From contig NZ_QLTK01000019.1 of NCBI RefSeq assembly GCF_003269035.1, forward strand, positions 1-64,000: DNA of 64,000 nucleotides, given 5' to 3'. Positions 8,917 to 17,594 of this stretch are shown in pieces. Position 1 is the stretch's first letter; the number at the start of each line of letters is the position of its first letter. Position numbers and translations under genes: made by a program. The stretch comes from Paraburkholderia bryophila (GTDB lineage: Bacteria; Pseudomonadota; Gammaproteobacteria; Burkholderiales; Burkholderiaceae). The notes below the pieces were generated by a model that searched no databases, was not told the origin of the DNA, and was given only the letters and a program-made list of their open reading frames with translations.

Positions 8917-9702
8917 ATGACATTTCCCCATCAATTGTTCGACATGAGCGGCAAGGTGGCCGCGATCACCGGCGGCGCGCGCGGCATCGGCGCGCAAACC
9001 GCGCGCACGCTGGCGGCGGCCGGCTCGGCCGTGGCGGTGCTCGATGTGCTGACGGAGGCCGGCGAGCAACTGGTCGCCGAGATCAACGCGGCGGGCGGCA
9101 AGGCGGCCTTCTGGAAGATGGACGTCACGCAGGAAGACGACGTGCAGCGCGTGTTCGGCGACATCGCCGCACGTTTCGGCCGGCTCGACGCGTTGGTGAA
9201 TAACGCGGGCATCGAAGGCGCGAATCTGCCGACGCACGAAATGACGCTGCAGCAATGGCAGAAAGTGATCGACGTGAACGTGACCGGCGTGTTCCTCTGC
9301 ACCAAGTACGCGATTCCGCACCTGCTCACCGCGGGCGGCGGGTCGATCGTGAATCTGTCGTCGATGTACGGACTGGTCGGCGGACCGGATGTGCCCGCGT
9401 ATCACGCGTCGAAAGGGGCGGTGCGGTTGATGGCGAAGACCGAAGCGATGCTGTACGCGGCGCAGAACATTCGCGCGAATTCCGTGCACCCTGGTTTTAT
9501 CCGTACGCCGCTGCTCGAGGAAGCCTTCGCCAAACTCGGCGACCCGGAGCAGATTTTTGCGCATATGAAAACGCTCGTGCCGCTCGCGAAGATCGGCGAT
9601 CCGCAGGATATCGCGGCGGGCATCCTGTACCTCGTGTCGCCGGCCGGCCGCTATGTGACGGGCACTGAGCTGGTGATCGACGGCGGCTACACCGCGCGGT
9701 AA
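8917..9702 (+). CDS. SDR family oxidoreductase (second of the cluster)
   Basis: 261 residues with the GGARGIGAQTA cofactor motif, NNAGIEG, a Ser in NLSSMYG and the catalytic YHASK. The C-terminus (VTGTELVIDGGYTAR) is standard for FabG-like and hydroxysteroid-type SDRs. A GGAGACGAT ribosome site precedes the ATG, 73 bases after the hydrolase. It forms a plus-strand operon with the hydrolase, the isomerase-like protein and the carbonic-anhydrase-fold protein. Its association with a ketosteroid-isomerase-like gene makes a hydroxy-to-keto oxidation plausible, but that is inference. Confidence 0.88.
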   Translation: MTFPHQLFDMSGKVAAITGGARGIGAQTARTLAAAGSAVAVLDVLTEAGEQLVAEINAAGGKAAFWKMDVTQEDDVQRVFGDIAARFGRLDALVNNAGIEGANLPTHEMTLQQWQKVIDVNVTGVFLCTKYAIPHLLTAGGGSIVNLSSMYGLVGGPDVPAYHASKGAVRLMAKTEAMLYAAQNIRANSVHPGFIRTPLLEEAFAKLGDPEQIFAHMKTLVPLAKIGDPQDIAAGILYLVSPAGRYVTGTELVIDGGYTAR

Positions 9703-9711
9703 GGAGCCAGC

Positions 9712-10104
9712 ATGAACACCAGCGAAACCATGAAGGCGCGTCTGCTCGACTATATCGATGCATTCAATGCGGCCGATGCCGCGCGCGTCGCGGCGCTGTT
9801 CGCCGATAACGCGACGATCGAAGATCCGGTCGGCACGCCGCTCAAGGAAGGCCGCAGTGAGGTCGACGCGTTCTACGCGTATGCGACCTCGGTGGGCGCG
9901 CGGCTCGAACTGATCGCGCCGCCGCGCGGTTCGCACGGCCAGAGCGCGTCGATCAGCTTTCGCGTGCATATCGCGGCGCAGGACGGGCAGCCGGCTCATA
10001 TCGACGTAACCGACGTGATGGATTTCGACGCCGCCGGCAAGATCGTGCGCATGCGCGCGTATTGGGGCGCCGACGACTATCACCTGACAGAGCGCGCGGC
10101 TTGA
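9712..10104 (+). CDS. Ketosteroid isomerase-like protein (NTF2 fold) with conserved catalytic residues
   Basis: 130 residues with an AAGGAG ribosome site, 9 bases after the SDR. It aligns without gaps over the first 41 residues to the Comamonas delta-5-3-ketosteroid isomerase as I remember it. The three catalytic positions are kept: Tyr14, Asp38 (in IEDPVG) and an Asp at 101 corresponding to Asp99. The tail AAGKIVRMRAYWG also matches that family. That enzyme moves a double bond next to a ketone. Most NTF2-fold SnoaL-like proteins lack this triad, so a true allylic isomerase on a cyclic enone is likely here; the substrate is unknown. Confidence 0.8.
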   Translation: MNTSETMKARLLDYIDAFNAADAARVAALFADNATIEDPVGTPLKEGRSEVDAFYAYATSVGARLELIAPPRGSHGQSASISFRVHIAAQDGQPAHIDVTDVMDFDAAGKIVRMRAYWGADDYHLTERAA

Positions 10105-10158
10105 TGCGCGGGATGGTGCTTCAGCGCTCACCTCCACGAGCGCATCCGGATTCACGCC

Positions 10159-10683
10159 ATGGCGCTCTTTGAGTTCAACGGCAAGCGGCCGCGCGTCGAC
10201 CCGTCCGCGTATGTGCATCCGAGCGCGGTGCTGATCGGCGACGTGACGATCGGCGCGTGCTGTTACATCGCGCCGTTCGCGAGTCTGCGCGGCGATTTCG
10301 GCGCGGTGGTGGTGGAGCGCGGCAGCAATGTGCAGGACGGTTGTGTGCTGCACACCGGTGTCGATAACCACTGCTGGCTGGGCGTCGACAGCCATGTCGG
10401 TCACGGTGCGATCGTTCATGGCGCGACGCTCGAGCCGAACACGATGATCGGCATGCACGCGGTGGTGATGGACGGTGTGGTGGTCGGCGAGGCCAGCATC
10501 GTGGCCGCCTGCGCGTTCGTCAGGAAGGACTGGCGGGTGCCGCCGCGCGTGCTGGTGGCGGGTGTGCCGGGGCGCGTGGCGCGCCTGCTGAGCGACGAGG
10601 AGATTCGCGCGAAGTCGTCTGGAACGCGGGTGTATCAGCAACTCGCGGCGGACTGTTTGCGCACGTTGCGCGAAGTGGTTTGA
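10159..10683 (+). CDS. Gamma-carbonic-anhydrase family protein (PaaY-like)
   Basis: 174 residues forming repeated hexapeptides of a left-handed beta helix (VHPSAVLIGDVTIGACCYI and following turns). The SLRGDFG, QDGCVLHTG, VGHGAIVHG and MHAVV segments carry the Arg, Asp, Gln and metal-binding His residues of the gamma class. Members beside catabolic operons (PaaY) act as thioesterases on dead-end CoA esters. It is the last gene of the plus-strand half of the cluster. A CoA thioesterase role would imply CoA intermediates, which is inference. No strong ribosome site is seen. Confidence 0.82.
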   Translation: MALFEFNGKRPRVDPSAYVHPSAVLIGDVTIGACCYIAPFASLRGDFGAVVVERGSNVQDGCVLHTGVDNHCWLGVDSHVGHGAIVHGATLEPNTMIGMHAVVMDGVVVGEASIVAACAFVRKDWRVPPRVLVAGVPGRVARLLSDEEIRAKSSGTRVYQQLAADCLRTLREVV

Positions 10684-10797
10684 CGGCGAGGGGTTTTGTT
10701 GTGCGCGGATACCGCGCGAAATGCGCGTGCTATGTGTTGCAGCTTTGAACGCGGCGCTTCGCTGTTGGGCACTTTGCTGCCAGCGTCCAGCGAATTC

Positions 10798-10832
10798 GCC
10801 GCGGCCGACCCGCCAATCGGGCCGGCCGCGGC
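10798..10832. terminator. GC-rich inverted repeat between convergent genes
   Basis: GCCGCGGCCG (10798-10807) pairs with CGGCCGCGGC (10823-10832). It sits between the convergent gamma-carbonic-anhydrase and LuxR genes where a bidirectional terminator is expected. There is no T-tract on either side, so termination is only a suggestion. Confidence 0.4.
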
Positions 10833-10912
10833 TCTCACTACTTGGCTTTACTGCTTGACTACTTCATTGCTGCACTGCTGGTCTCAACTCGACTGAACAC
10901 CTGCGCCAACCC

Positions 10913-11914
10913 CTACGACACATAGCCCTGCGCCACATTGATCAACTGCACGCGGTTGCGCACGTTGAACAACTGCCGCAAGCGGCGCAGATGGTAGTCG
11001 ACGTTATGCGGCGACAGTCCAAGGAAGTAAGCGATCTCCTTGTCCCGCTGCCCCTGCACGACCGCCCGCAGCACCGCATGCTGCAACTCGCTCAGCGTCA
11101 CGCGCCGCTGTTGCTCGGGCGCGAGGCCGATCACGCTCTTCGCGTGCGTCCAGATGAATTCGTGGATCGTGTGCGCGAACATCAGCGTTTCCGCCACGAT
11201 CGACTCCGTCATCCAGCGCGGGTTGCCGATCGCCGAGTTGAAACACAGGCTGGCGGACAGCTCCGGCTCCGGCAGCGGCATCTGCGTGAGAATCCCGCTT
11301 TTGCGGCCGGTCGCCTCCAGCATGTCGATCAGACCGCCGAGCCGCTCGCTGCGCATTTGCGCACGCGGCAGATCGGCGCGCATGTCGGCCGTGTTCCAGA
11401 TGAATGGCAGACCGGTCGGCGACGCCGACGCCACGCGCGGATCGAGCTCGAAATAACGCTCGCGAAAATAGCGCGTGAGCCAGGTCTGCGATTCGTAGCT
11501 GGTCAGCACGAACATCGTCTTGTGATGCGCCGACGTGCGCGTGGCCGTATAGCTGAACGAGTCGAAGCCGAGTTGCTTGATGCGCTGCCGCACGAATTCA
11601 ATGCGGTCCTGCGCACTGCCAAAACGCACCAGCGGACTGATGACCGGCGCCGCTCGCCGTGCGGCGGGCGAGGGCGTGCCGATCTCTTCTTCGGTGAAGA
11701 GCGTGAGAAAACCGGTGGGCGCCGCGCCTGCCGCGGTACGGCTTGACGCCCTGGGTGCTTCGGCCGCGTGGGCCGACTTTCCGGGTTGCCGCGTGCCGGC
11801 CGGGTAAGCCGGTTGTGCGGACACCACGGAGTTGTATGCCGCCGGCGTATGCCCGGTTTCGCCTGACGGCGAGCCGGTCAGCCAATGCGGCAGCGCATCG
11901 CATTCGTGTTCCAT
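10913..11914 (-). CDS. LuxR-family transcriptional regulator
   Basis: 333 residues from the ATG, which has a GGAG ten bases upstream; a TTG start at 11956 would add 14. About 100 N-terminal residues are low-complexity and Ala/Pro rich. The middle (from about FVRQRIKQLGFDSFSYTA) resembles an autoinducer-binding domain with conserved W and D positions, and the C-terminus carries a GerE helix-turn-helix (LSELQHAVLRAVVQGQRDKE ... NVDYHLRRLRQLF). No synthase gene is nearby, so it may be an orphan receptor responding to a catabolite. It faces the catabolic cluster; a LuxR-type protein (TesR) controls steroid degradation in Comamonas, which makes control of this cluster plausible. Confidence 0.82.
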   Translation of the reverse strand: MEHECDALPHWLTGSPSGETGHTPAAYNSVVSAQPAYPAGTRQPGKSAHAAEAPRASSRTAAGAAPTGFLTLFTEEEIGTPSPAARRAAPVISPLVRFGSAQDRIEFVRQRIKQLGFDSFSYTATRTSAHHKTMFVLTSYESQTWLTRYFRERYFELDPRVASASPTGLPFIWNTADMRADLPRAQMRSERLGGLIDMLEATGRKSGILTQMPLPEPELSASLCFNSAIGNPRWMTESIVAETLMFAHTIHEFIWTHAKSVIGLAPEQQRRVTLSELQHAVLRAVVQGQRDKEIAYFLGLSPHNVDYHLRRLRQLFNVRNRVQLINVAQGYVS

Positions 11915-12098
11915 GAAACGGTAGCTCCAGCGTTCGAAACGCGTGAAAGACGACAACCTGAATGATTAGCTATTTCCAAAAATTACGGTAGCCGGTTCCT
12001 TGCTATCATTTTTGAGTTCTTGCTCCGATAGTCGACCGGCAACTCGAGTGTGGCGGGCTTCTTTCATTTGCATACGGCACCTCCTGGGAATAGACGTC

Positions 12099-13010
12099 AT
12101 GGCACGAATTCCAAAGCTGACAACGACGCTCGCCTACGATCGCTACATGGCGGGCCAAAATCTGGTGTCGAGCGTCGACCGCCCGTGGCGGCATCTGGTG
12201 TTGCGCTCGTATCTCGAACCGAACGAGCAGGAACTACTGGAGGCGCCCGGCCTGCAGGACCTCACGCTGATGACGCTCGCGAGCGGCGCCGAGCATCTCG
12301 AACGCAACCTGAACGGACGCTGGGAGAGCACGGATCTGCGGGTGGGCGACGTCTGGTTCGTGCCGCCCGTGCCGATCTCGTGGCGCTGGCGCTCGATCAG
12401 CGACGAGCCGCTGTCGACCGTTCACCTGCATATCGAGCGCAGCCTGGTCGACAGCGTTGCGGAGCAGATGGAACTGAACGGCTCCCACGAACTGTCGCTC
12501 GGCGACGCGATGCGGTTTCAGGATCCGCTGGTGGCCGCGATGCTGGGCGCCCTGCATCGCGCCGCCGCCGATCCAGCCGACTCGCGCCTGTATGTCGACG
12601 CACTGCTTCACGCGCTGACCGCGCACCTGCTGCAGCACTACTCGCGTGGCCGCGGCGCCTCCGCCGGTTCGCCCGTGCCGCCCGAACGGCTGGTGCCGCG
12701 GCGGATTCGCCGCGTGACCGACTACATTCGCGCGAATCTGGTGGGCGATCTGGCGATCAGCGAACTGGCCGCGCAGGCCGGCCTGAGCAGTTTTCATTTT
12801 GCGCGCGTGTTTCGCCGCGAGACCGGCGAGACGCCGCATCAGTTCGTGACGCGTTTACGGCTCGAGGAAGCGGCAAGACTGCTGCGCGCCACCAATCAAA
12901 CTGTGTTGCAGATTGCTCTTGCGGTTGGTTTCGAGAACGCCAGTCATTTCTCCGTGCAGTTCAAGCGTGGCTACGGCGTGACGCCGCTCGCTTACCGGCT
13001 GCGCGGCTGA
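12099..13010 (+). CDS. AraC-family transcriptional regulator
   Basis: 303 residues from the ATG at MARIPKL. The N-terminal 200 residues form a cupin-like effector region, and the C-terminal 100 residues hold two helix-turn-helix units (LAISELAAQAGLSSFHFARV and TVLQIALAVGFENASHFSVQ), standard for AraC/XylS. The gene is divergent from the LuxR gene (about 180 bases). Its target is unclear; it could control the DUF3830/OFA region or the LuxR gene. A TTG start 33 codons upstream is possible but adds nothing recognisable. Confidence 0.88.
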   Translation: MARIPKLTTTLAYDRYMAGQNLVSSVDRPWRHLVLRSYLEPNEQELLEAPGLQDLTLMTLASGAEHLERNLNGRWESTDLRVGDVWFVPPVPISWRWRSISDEPLSTVHLHIERSLVDSVAEQMELNGSHELSLGDAMRFQDPLVAAMLGALHRAAADPADSRLYVDALLHALTAHLLQHYSRGRGASAGSPVPPERLVPRRIRRVTDYIRANLVGDLAISELAAQAGLSSFHFARVFRRETGETPHQFVTRLRLEEAARLLRATNQTVLQIALAVGFENASHFSVQFKRGYGVTPLAYRLRG

Positions 13011-13527
13011 TGGTACGGATTGCGCGGCGGCAGGGGTGAACAGCGGGTCGGCGGTTGGTGGGCCGGCAGACAAAGGTTGGCTCGCCGCCGACGCTTAAGT
13101 ACATTAGTTGATGGCGCCGGATATCAGCCGGTCTCGCCGCCGGGCGGCACGACGATTTTTGCGTTGCCGCACCGTGCTGCCGCCATGAGTCTGACGGCGG
13201 GCCGTGGGTCGCTCACCGGGGCAAGCAAGCCGATGAATCGTCCTGAGGGTAATTACGCACCTTGCGCAGTGTGCGGTGCATTGCGCGGCTTGCAAACTAC
13301 GAACTTTCGTGGCCAGGGATGCCTGAATCTGGCATGGGGCGGGCTTCCCATGATTTAGACCGCATAGCGCACAGGTCACGTCAACTGGTCCAACTGGCCT
13401 GACCGGGCGGAAGGGAACTGTATCTGTCGAAGCCTTGCATCGGACGACAGAATAGCTTGCCTGCAGCATGGCCCCTTGCCAGCGTCCGACCGACCATTTC
13501 ATCAACCGTCTCACCGGATATCTAGCG
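13011..13527. other. 517-base region without a gene
   Basis: Open frames here on both strands are short and lack family features or good ribosome sites. The run GGCGGGCCGTGGGTCGC near 13197 and a T-poor composition suggest ordinary intergenic sequence. I see no repeat or RNA gene. Confidence 0.5.
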
Positions 13528-13953
13528 ATGACCCGACTCCGAATCACCTCCTGCGGCCACGTCTTTACCGCCGAAACTCATCCCGACGCGCCGCAAACCG
13601 TCGCGGCCTTTCTGAAGCTGTTGCCGTACCGTCAGAAGATCATTCACGTGCGCTGGAGCGGCGAAGGCTGCTGGGTGCCGCTCGGCGATTTCAAACTCGA
13701 GAACGACGGCGCGGCGGTCGGCTTCGAGAATCACACGAGCCATCCGTCGGTCGGCGACATTCTGTTCTATCCCGGCGGCTATAGCGAAACCGAGATCATT
13801 CTCGCGTACGGCTCGTGCTGTTTCGCGAGCAAGATGGGGCAGCTCGCGGGCAATCATTTCCTGACCATCGTCGAAGGCCGGGACAAGCTGCGCGAGCTCG
13901 GTACCAAGGTGTTGTGGGAAGGTGCGCAGGACGTGCTGTTCGAGAAGATCTGA
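13528..13953 (+). CDS. DUF3830 family protein (cyclophilin-like fold)
   Basis: 141 residues. The sequence (LRITSCGHVFTAETHPDAPQ ... ALWNN-like core absent, but VRWSGEGCWVPLGD and DILFYPGGYSETEII present) matches DUF3830, a cyclophilin-like family that lacks proven isomerase activity. DUF3830 genes often lie by amidase, hydantoinase or organic-acid catabolic genes. Here it is convergent with the small OFA-associated gene. The start is chosen at MTRLRITS; an upstream in-frame start at 13468 adds a Pro/Arg leader with no family support. No clear ribosome site. Confidence 0.7.
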   Translation: MTRLRITSCGHVFTAETHPDAPQTVAAFLKLLPYRQKIIHVRWSGEGCWVPLGDFKLENDGAAVGFENHTSHPSVGDILFYPGGYSETEIILAYGSCCFASKMGQLAGNHFLTIVEGRDKLRELGTKVLWEGAQDVLFEKI

Positions 13954-13970
13954 ACGCGCGGAAAGCGCAA

Positions 13971-13996
13971 CGCCCCGCGTGTCGAAACGCGGGGCG
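13971..13996. terminator. Bidirectional hairpin between convergent genes
   Basis: CGCCCCGCGT and ACGCGGGGCG form a perfect 10-bp stem with a GTCGAA loop, between the stop of the DUF3830 gene and the stop of the small transporter-associated gene. The U-tract is weak on both strands. Confidence 0.5.
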
Positions 13997-14007
13997 CCGG
14001 ATGCGAC

Positions 14008-14136
14008 TTAGTGGAACAGCTTCATCGCTTGCGTGAGCGTATTGAACACGCCCCATGCGAGGGGCAGCGTCACATATAACCAGAACACGACGAGCTTGCC
14101 CTTGTTGGTCGGATGCGCGGTTTGAATGGTCGACAT
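14008..14136 (-). CDS. 42-residue membrane protein, likely small subunit of the OFA transporter
   Basis: This gene is too short for usual ORF calls. It starts MSTIQTAHPTNKGKL, then one hydrophobic segment (VVFWLYVTLPLAWGVFNTL), then QAMKLFH. A GAGGAG ribosome site stands right before the ATG and overlaps the transporter stop region; only 10 bases separate the two genes, so they are translated together. From memory, short proteins of this kind beside OFA-family transporters are annotated as an MFS transporter small subunit. It probably spans the inner membrane once and supports the transporter; direct function is unknown. Confidence 0.75.
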   Translation of the reverse strand: MSTIQTAHPTNKGKLVVFWLYVTLPLAWGVFNTLTQAMKLFH

Positions 14137-14146
14137 GCGGGTCTCC

Positions 14147-15550
14147 TCAGGCGCCTTTGGCGAGTTGTGCGTCGGTCATGTGGTGCTTGTCGTCCACCCG
14201 CTTGACCAGCAGATTGCAGACGAAGCCGATCACCAGCAGCACGGCCATGATGTGAACGGTCATCGTGTACGCATCCGCCTTGGCCACCCCGTGCGCCACT
14301 TCATACGCGCGAATGTAGTTCACCAGCACCGGACCGGCCACGCCGGCGGCCGCCCACGCCGTCAGCAGACGGCCATGAATACCGCCTACGAACGCCGTGC
14401 CGAACATGTCCGCGAGATACGCGGGCACCGTGGCGAAGCCGCCGCCATACATGGTCAGAATCACGCAGTAGGCCAGCACGAACAACGCGATCTGACCAGA
14501 CGCGGCGAACGTCGGCACCAGGTAGTACAGCACCGCGCCTAGCGCGAAGAAGATGAAGTAGGTGTTCTTGCGGCCGAGCCAGTCCGACGCCGACGCCCAC
14601 ACGAAGCGGCCGCTCATGTTGAACAACGACAGCAGGCCCACGAAACCGGCCGCCGCGGACGCCGTGACCGTGTCCTTGAAGCTCTCCTGAATCATCACCG
14701 ACGCCTGGCCGAGAATGCCGATACCGGCCGTCACGTTCAGGAACAGCACCAGCCAGATCAGGTAGAACTGCGGCGTCTTCAACGCCTGATCGATGTGCAC
14801 GTGATTACGCGAAATCATCTTCTTCTGATTGGTCGCGGGCGGCGTCCAGCCGGCCGGTTTCCAGTCCGCCGGCGGCACGCGGATCGCGAGTGCGCCGATC
14901 GACATCGAGATGAAATACGCAATGCCGAGCACGACGAAGGTCTCGGCCACGCCGATGCTGGTCGCGCTCTGGAAGTGCTTCATCAACGCCACCGACAACG
15001 GCGCGGCGATCATCGCGCCGCCGCCGAAGCCCATGATCGCCATGCCGGTCGCCATGCCGCGGCGGTCCGGGAACCAGCGGATCAACGTCGACACGGGCGA
15101 GACATAACCGAGCCCCAGTCCGATGCCGCCGATCACCCCATAGCCGAGATACAGCAGCGCGATCTGATGCAGATGCACGCCGAGCGCCGACACAAGGAAG
15201 CCGCCGCCGAAGCAGCACGCGGCGGTAAACATGGTGCGGCGCGGGCCGACATGTTCGAGCCATTTGCCGGCGAACGCCGCCGACAAACCGAGGAACACGA
15301 TCGCCAGTGAAAAGATCCAGCCGAGCGAGGTCAGCGTCCAGTCATCGGCGGTGGATTGCGTGATGCCGATCACTTTGGTCAGCGGTCCGTTGAACACGGA
15401 AAACGCGTACGCCTGGCCGATACAAAGGTGGACGGCGAGCGCCGCGGGCGGAACCATCCAACGCGAAAACCCGGGTTTCGCAACGGTGGCCTGTTTGGAA
15501 AAGAATGGGGCGGAGCCTGAACTGCCGCTCGGCTCGGTGATGCTACTCAT
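14147..15550 (-). CDS. OFA-family MFS transporter (oxalate/formate antiporter type)
   Basis: 467 residues with twelve predicted hydrophobic segments. The start (PPAALAVHLCIGQAYAFSVFNGPLTK) and the FPDRRGMATGMAIMGFGGGA loop are typical of the oxalate:formate antiporter family. A TGGAGA ribosome site precedes the ATG. In many Proteobacteria this subfamily moves organic acids other than oxalate, so the substrate is open. It heads a two-gene unit with the 42-residue membrane protein. The 355-base region upstream holds its promoter. Confidence 0.88.
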   Translation of the reverse strand: MSSITEPSGSSGSAPFFSKQATVAKPGFSRWMVPPAALAVHLCIGQAYAFSVFNGPLTKVIGITQSTADDWTLTSLGWIFSLAIVFLGLSAAFAGKWLEHVGPRRTMFTAACCFGGGFLVSALGVHLHQIALLYLGYGVIGGIGLGLGYVSPVSTLIRWFPDRRGMATGMAIMGFGGGAMIAAPLSVALMKHFQSATSIGVAETFVVLGIAYFISMSIGALAIRVPPADWKPAGWTPPATNQKKMISRNHVHIDQALKTPQFYLIWLVLFLNVTAGIGILGQASVMIQESFKDTVTASAAAGFVGLLSLFNMSGRFVWASASDWLGRKNTYFIFFALGAVLYYLVPTFAASGQIALFVLAYCVILTMYGGGFATVPAYLADMFGTAFVGGIHGRLLTAWAAAGVAGPVLVNYIRAYEVAHGVAKADAYTMTVHIMAVLLVIGFVCNLLVKRVDDKHHMTDAQLAKGA

Positions 15551-15837
15551 GGTCGGTCTCCAGTTACGAATTCTTTGTTATCGGCTTCCATACAAAATGC
15601 TTTAGGTCTCGCGGCGTAAAAATTACAGTGTTGTAGGGCGTCAATATATGTATTTTTATTTCATATGACGTGGAAAAATCATGGCGTGGACCCGCTTCGT
15701 GGAACGATAGGTCGCGAAGTATGCGTTTGCAATATGAGATGCAAAAACATAAGGCATTAGCCTGGTGAAATGCGACCGTAATCTGCCGAATTGCGGCGGC
15801 TTGCCGTGGAAACCCGCAGAACGCATTACCGGTCGCC
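15551..15837. promoter_or_regulatory. AT-rich upstream region of the OFA transporter
   Basis: The region has long T/A runs near 15640-15665 (GTATTTTTATTTCATATGA) unlike the GC-rich surroundings, as expected of a promoter region for the minus-strand transporter. I could not place -35/-10 boxes with confidence. No gene is seen. Confidence 0.4.
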
Positions 15838-15883
15838 CAAAAGCAAACGGGCCGGCGGTGGCAATATCGCCACGCCGGCCCGG
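15838..15883 (-). terminator. Rho-independent terminator of the MHS transporter
   Basis: Read on the minus strand, CCGGGCCGGCGTGGC pairs with GCCACCGCCGGCCCG (one bulged base) around a GATATT loop. It is followed by TTTGCTTTTGG. It lies just past the stop of the transporter at 15906. Confidence 0.75.
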
Positions 15884-15905
15884 CTCGACAGTGAGAGGGT
15901 AAGAC

Positions 15906-17225
15906 TCAGGCGATACCGCGTCCGGTCTTCATTTTTGCCGCGACCAGCACCGAGATCAGGCAGCCCCCCGCGAGATAAGCGGCCACCGGATGCCACGAGC
16001 CGCCCGCGAAGTTGACCAGCGCGACCGCGATGAACGGCGTGAAGCCGCCGCCTACCACGCTCGCCACCTGATAACCGACGCCCGCGCCGCTATAGCGGTA
16101 CTCGGTGCCGAACAGTTCGGTGAACATCGGCTGCTGCACGCTAACGACCATGTCGTGCGCGACGTTCGCGAGCATCACCGCAAAGATCACGATCCAGACC
16201 GTCGCGCGTGCTTCGAGCGCGAGGAAGAACGGCACCGCGCTCAGCATGCCGATCAGCGCGCCGATCATATACACGCGGCGCCGGCCAAAGCGGTCCGCGA
16301 GTAGCGCGAAGCACGGGATCGTCACGCAACTCAGCGCGCCGACCAGCAGGCCGATCGTGAGGAAGAATTCGCGCGGCATGTGCAGGTTCGCGGTCGAGTA
16401 GTTCAGTGCGAACGCGGTCACGATATACATGGTGAACAGTTCGGCGAGACGCAGCGCGATGATCAGCAGGAACGCTTGCGGATGCCGCAGCAATGCCTCG
16501 ACGATCGGCAGACGCACGCTGCGTTCGCCATGCTGGCCGACTTTTTCGACGAACTCCTTCGACTCTTCCATGCTCGAGCGGATCCACAGTGCGATCAGCA
16601 CCAGCACCACGCTGAACAGGAACGGCAGGCGCCAGCCCCAGTTCAGGAACGACGCGTTGTCCATCGAGCGGCTGATGATCGCGATCAGCCCGGTCGACAG
16701 CACGAGGCCCACGCCGTAGCCGACCTGCACGCCGCTGCTGTAGAAGGCCTTCTTCTTCTCCGGCGCGCTTTCCACCGCCATCAACGCGGCGCCGCCCCAT
16801 TCGCCGCCCACCGCGAAACCCTGAATCGCGCGCAAGGTCACGAGCAGCACCGGCGCCCACCAGCCGATCGTCGAGAATGCCGGCAGCAAACCGATCGCCG
16901 CGGTCGAGAGGCCCATCATCATCACGGTGAGCACGAGCATGCGTTTGCGTCCGAGCCGGTCGCCGTAATGACCGAACACGAAGCCGCCGAGCGGCCGGAA
17001 CAGAAAGCCGACGCCGAAGGTGGCGAAGGCGGCGAGCGTGCCCATCGCCGGGCTGACCTTCGGGAAGAACTCGGCGTTGAACACCAGCGCGGCGACGATG
17101 CCGTACAGCAGAAAGTCGTACCAGTCGACCACGGCGCCGATGAAGCTGCCGAGCGCCGCCTTGCGGGCCTGGCTGCGTGCCGTACGGTTGTCGGCCGGCG
17201 CGGCCGTCGGAAGGGTAGTGCTCAT
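15906..17225 (-). CDS. MHS-family MFS transporter (metabolite:proton symporter)
   Basis: 439 residues, twelve hydrophobic segments. The start KAALGSFIGAVVDWYDFLLY and the GHYGDRLGRKRML and RAIQGFAVGGEWGGAAL loops are hallmarks of the metabolite:H+ symporter family (ProP, ShiA, KgtP). A CAGGAGA ribosome site precedes the ATG. It imports an organic acid, probably a dicarboxylate or similar. It is divergent from the GntR gene, so that regulator may control it. Confidence 0.88.
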   Translation of the reverse strand: MSTTLPTAAPADNRTARSQARKAALGSFIGAVVDWYDFLLYGIVAALVFNAEFFPKVSPAMGTLAAFATFGVGFLFRPLGGFVFGHYGDRLGRKRMLVLTVMMMGLSTAAIGLLPAFSTIGWWAPVLLVTLRAIQGFAVGGEWGGAALMAVESAPEKKKAFYSSGVQVGYGVGLVLSTGLIAIISRSMDNASFLNWGWRLPFLFSVVLVLIALWIRSSMEESKEFVEKVGQHGERSVRLPIVEALLRHPQAFLLIIALRLAELFTMYIVTAFALNYSTANLHMPREFFLTIGLLVGALSCVTIPCFALLADRFGRRRVYMIGALIGMLSAVPFFLALEARATVWIVIFAVMLANVAHDMVVSVQQPMFTELFGTEYRYSGAGVGYQVASVVGGGFTPFIAVALVNFAGGSWHPVAAYLAGGCLISVLVAAKMKTGRGIA

Positions 17226-17588
17226 GACGGTGTCTCCTGAAAACTTTCGAACTGCTGTGAAGAGGCCGGGCGGCGTGCCGCCGCTCGTCTTCTGGCAGGA
17301 TTTCCCCGAAGGTTAATGATGCGCGACGGATCTCACAATCGGCATCGAAGGCAGAGTGCGCGATTATCGGACGTGACTGCGCGCATAGCGCGCGTTTTGC
17401 GCGTTTACACCGACGCGATCCAGGCGTTGAGTGTTTGAACAACGGCCCCGAACCATCGGCGACGCACCCGTGCTACCTTGAGAATGTCATCTTGAAAACA
17501 ACAATCACTGATATACTACATACGGAATATTGATAAATGCGGCGCCGCAGCATATGATTGAGGGATTCGTTCACTCAATCATTCGGAG
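17226..17588. promoter_or_regulatory. Divergent intergenic region, MHS transporter/GntR
   Basis: The region holds CACTGATATACTACATA (about 17507-17523) and, downstream, a perfect 9-bp inverted repeat ATGATTGAG/CTCAATCAT (17554-17562 and 17574-17582) with an 11-base loop. TGATATA also occurs upstream of frc (18656). These are candidate operators for the GntR regulator. Promoter boxes are only suggestive. Confidence 0.4.
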
Positions 17589-17594
17589 TTGCAC

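Noticed and set aside
13104..13547. 147-codon minus-strand ORF
   Set aside because: Cys/Arg-rich, no ribosome site and no recognised domain; treated as intergenic.
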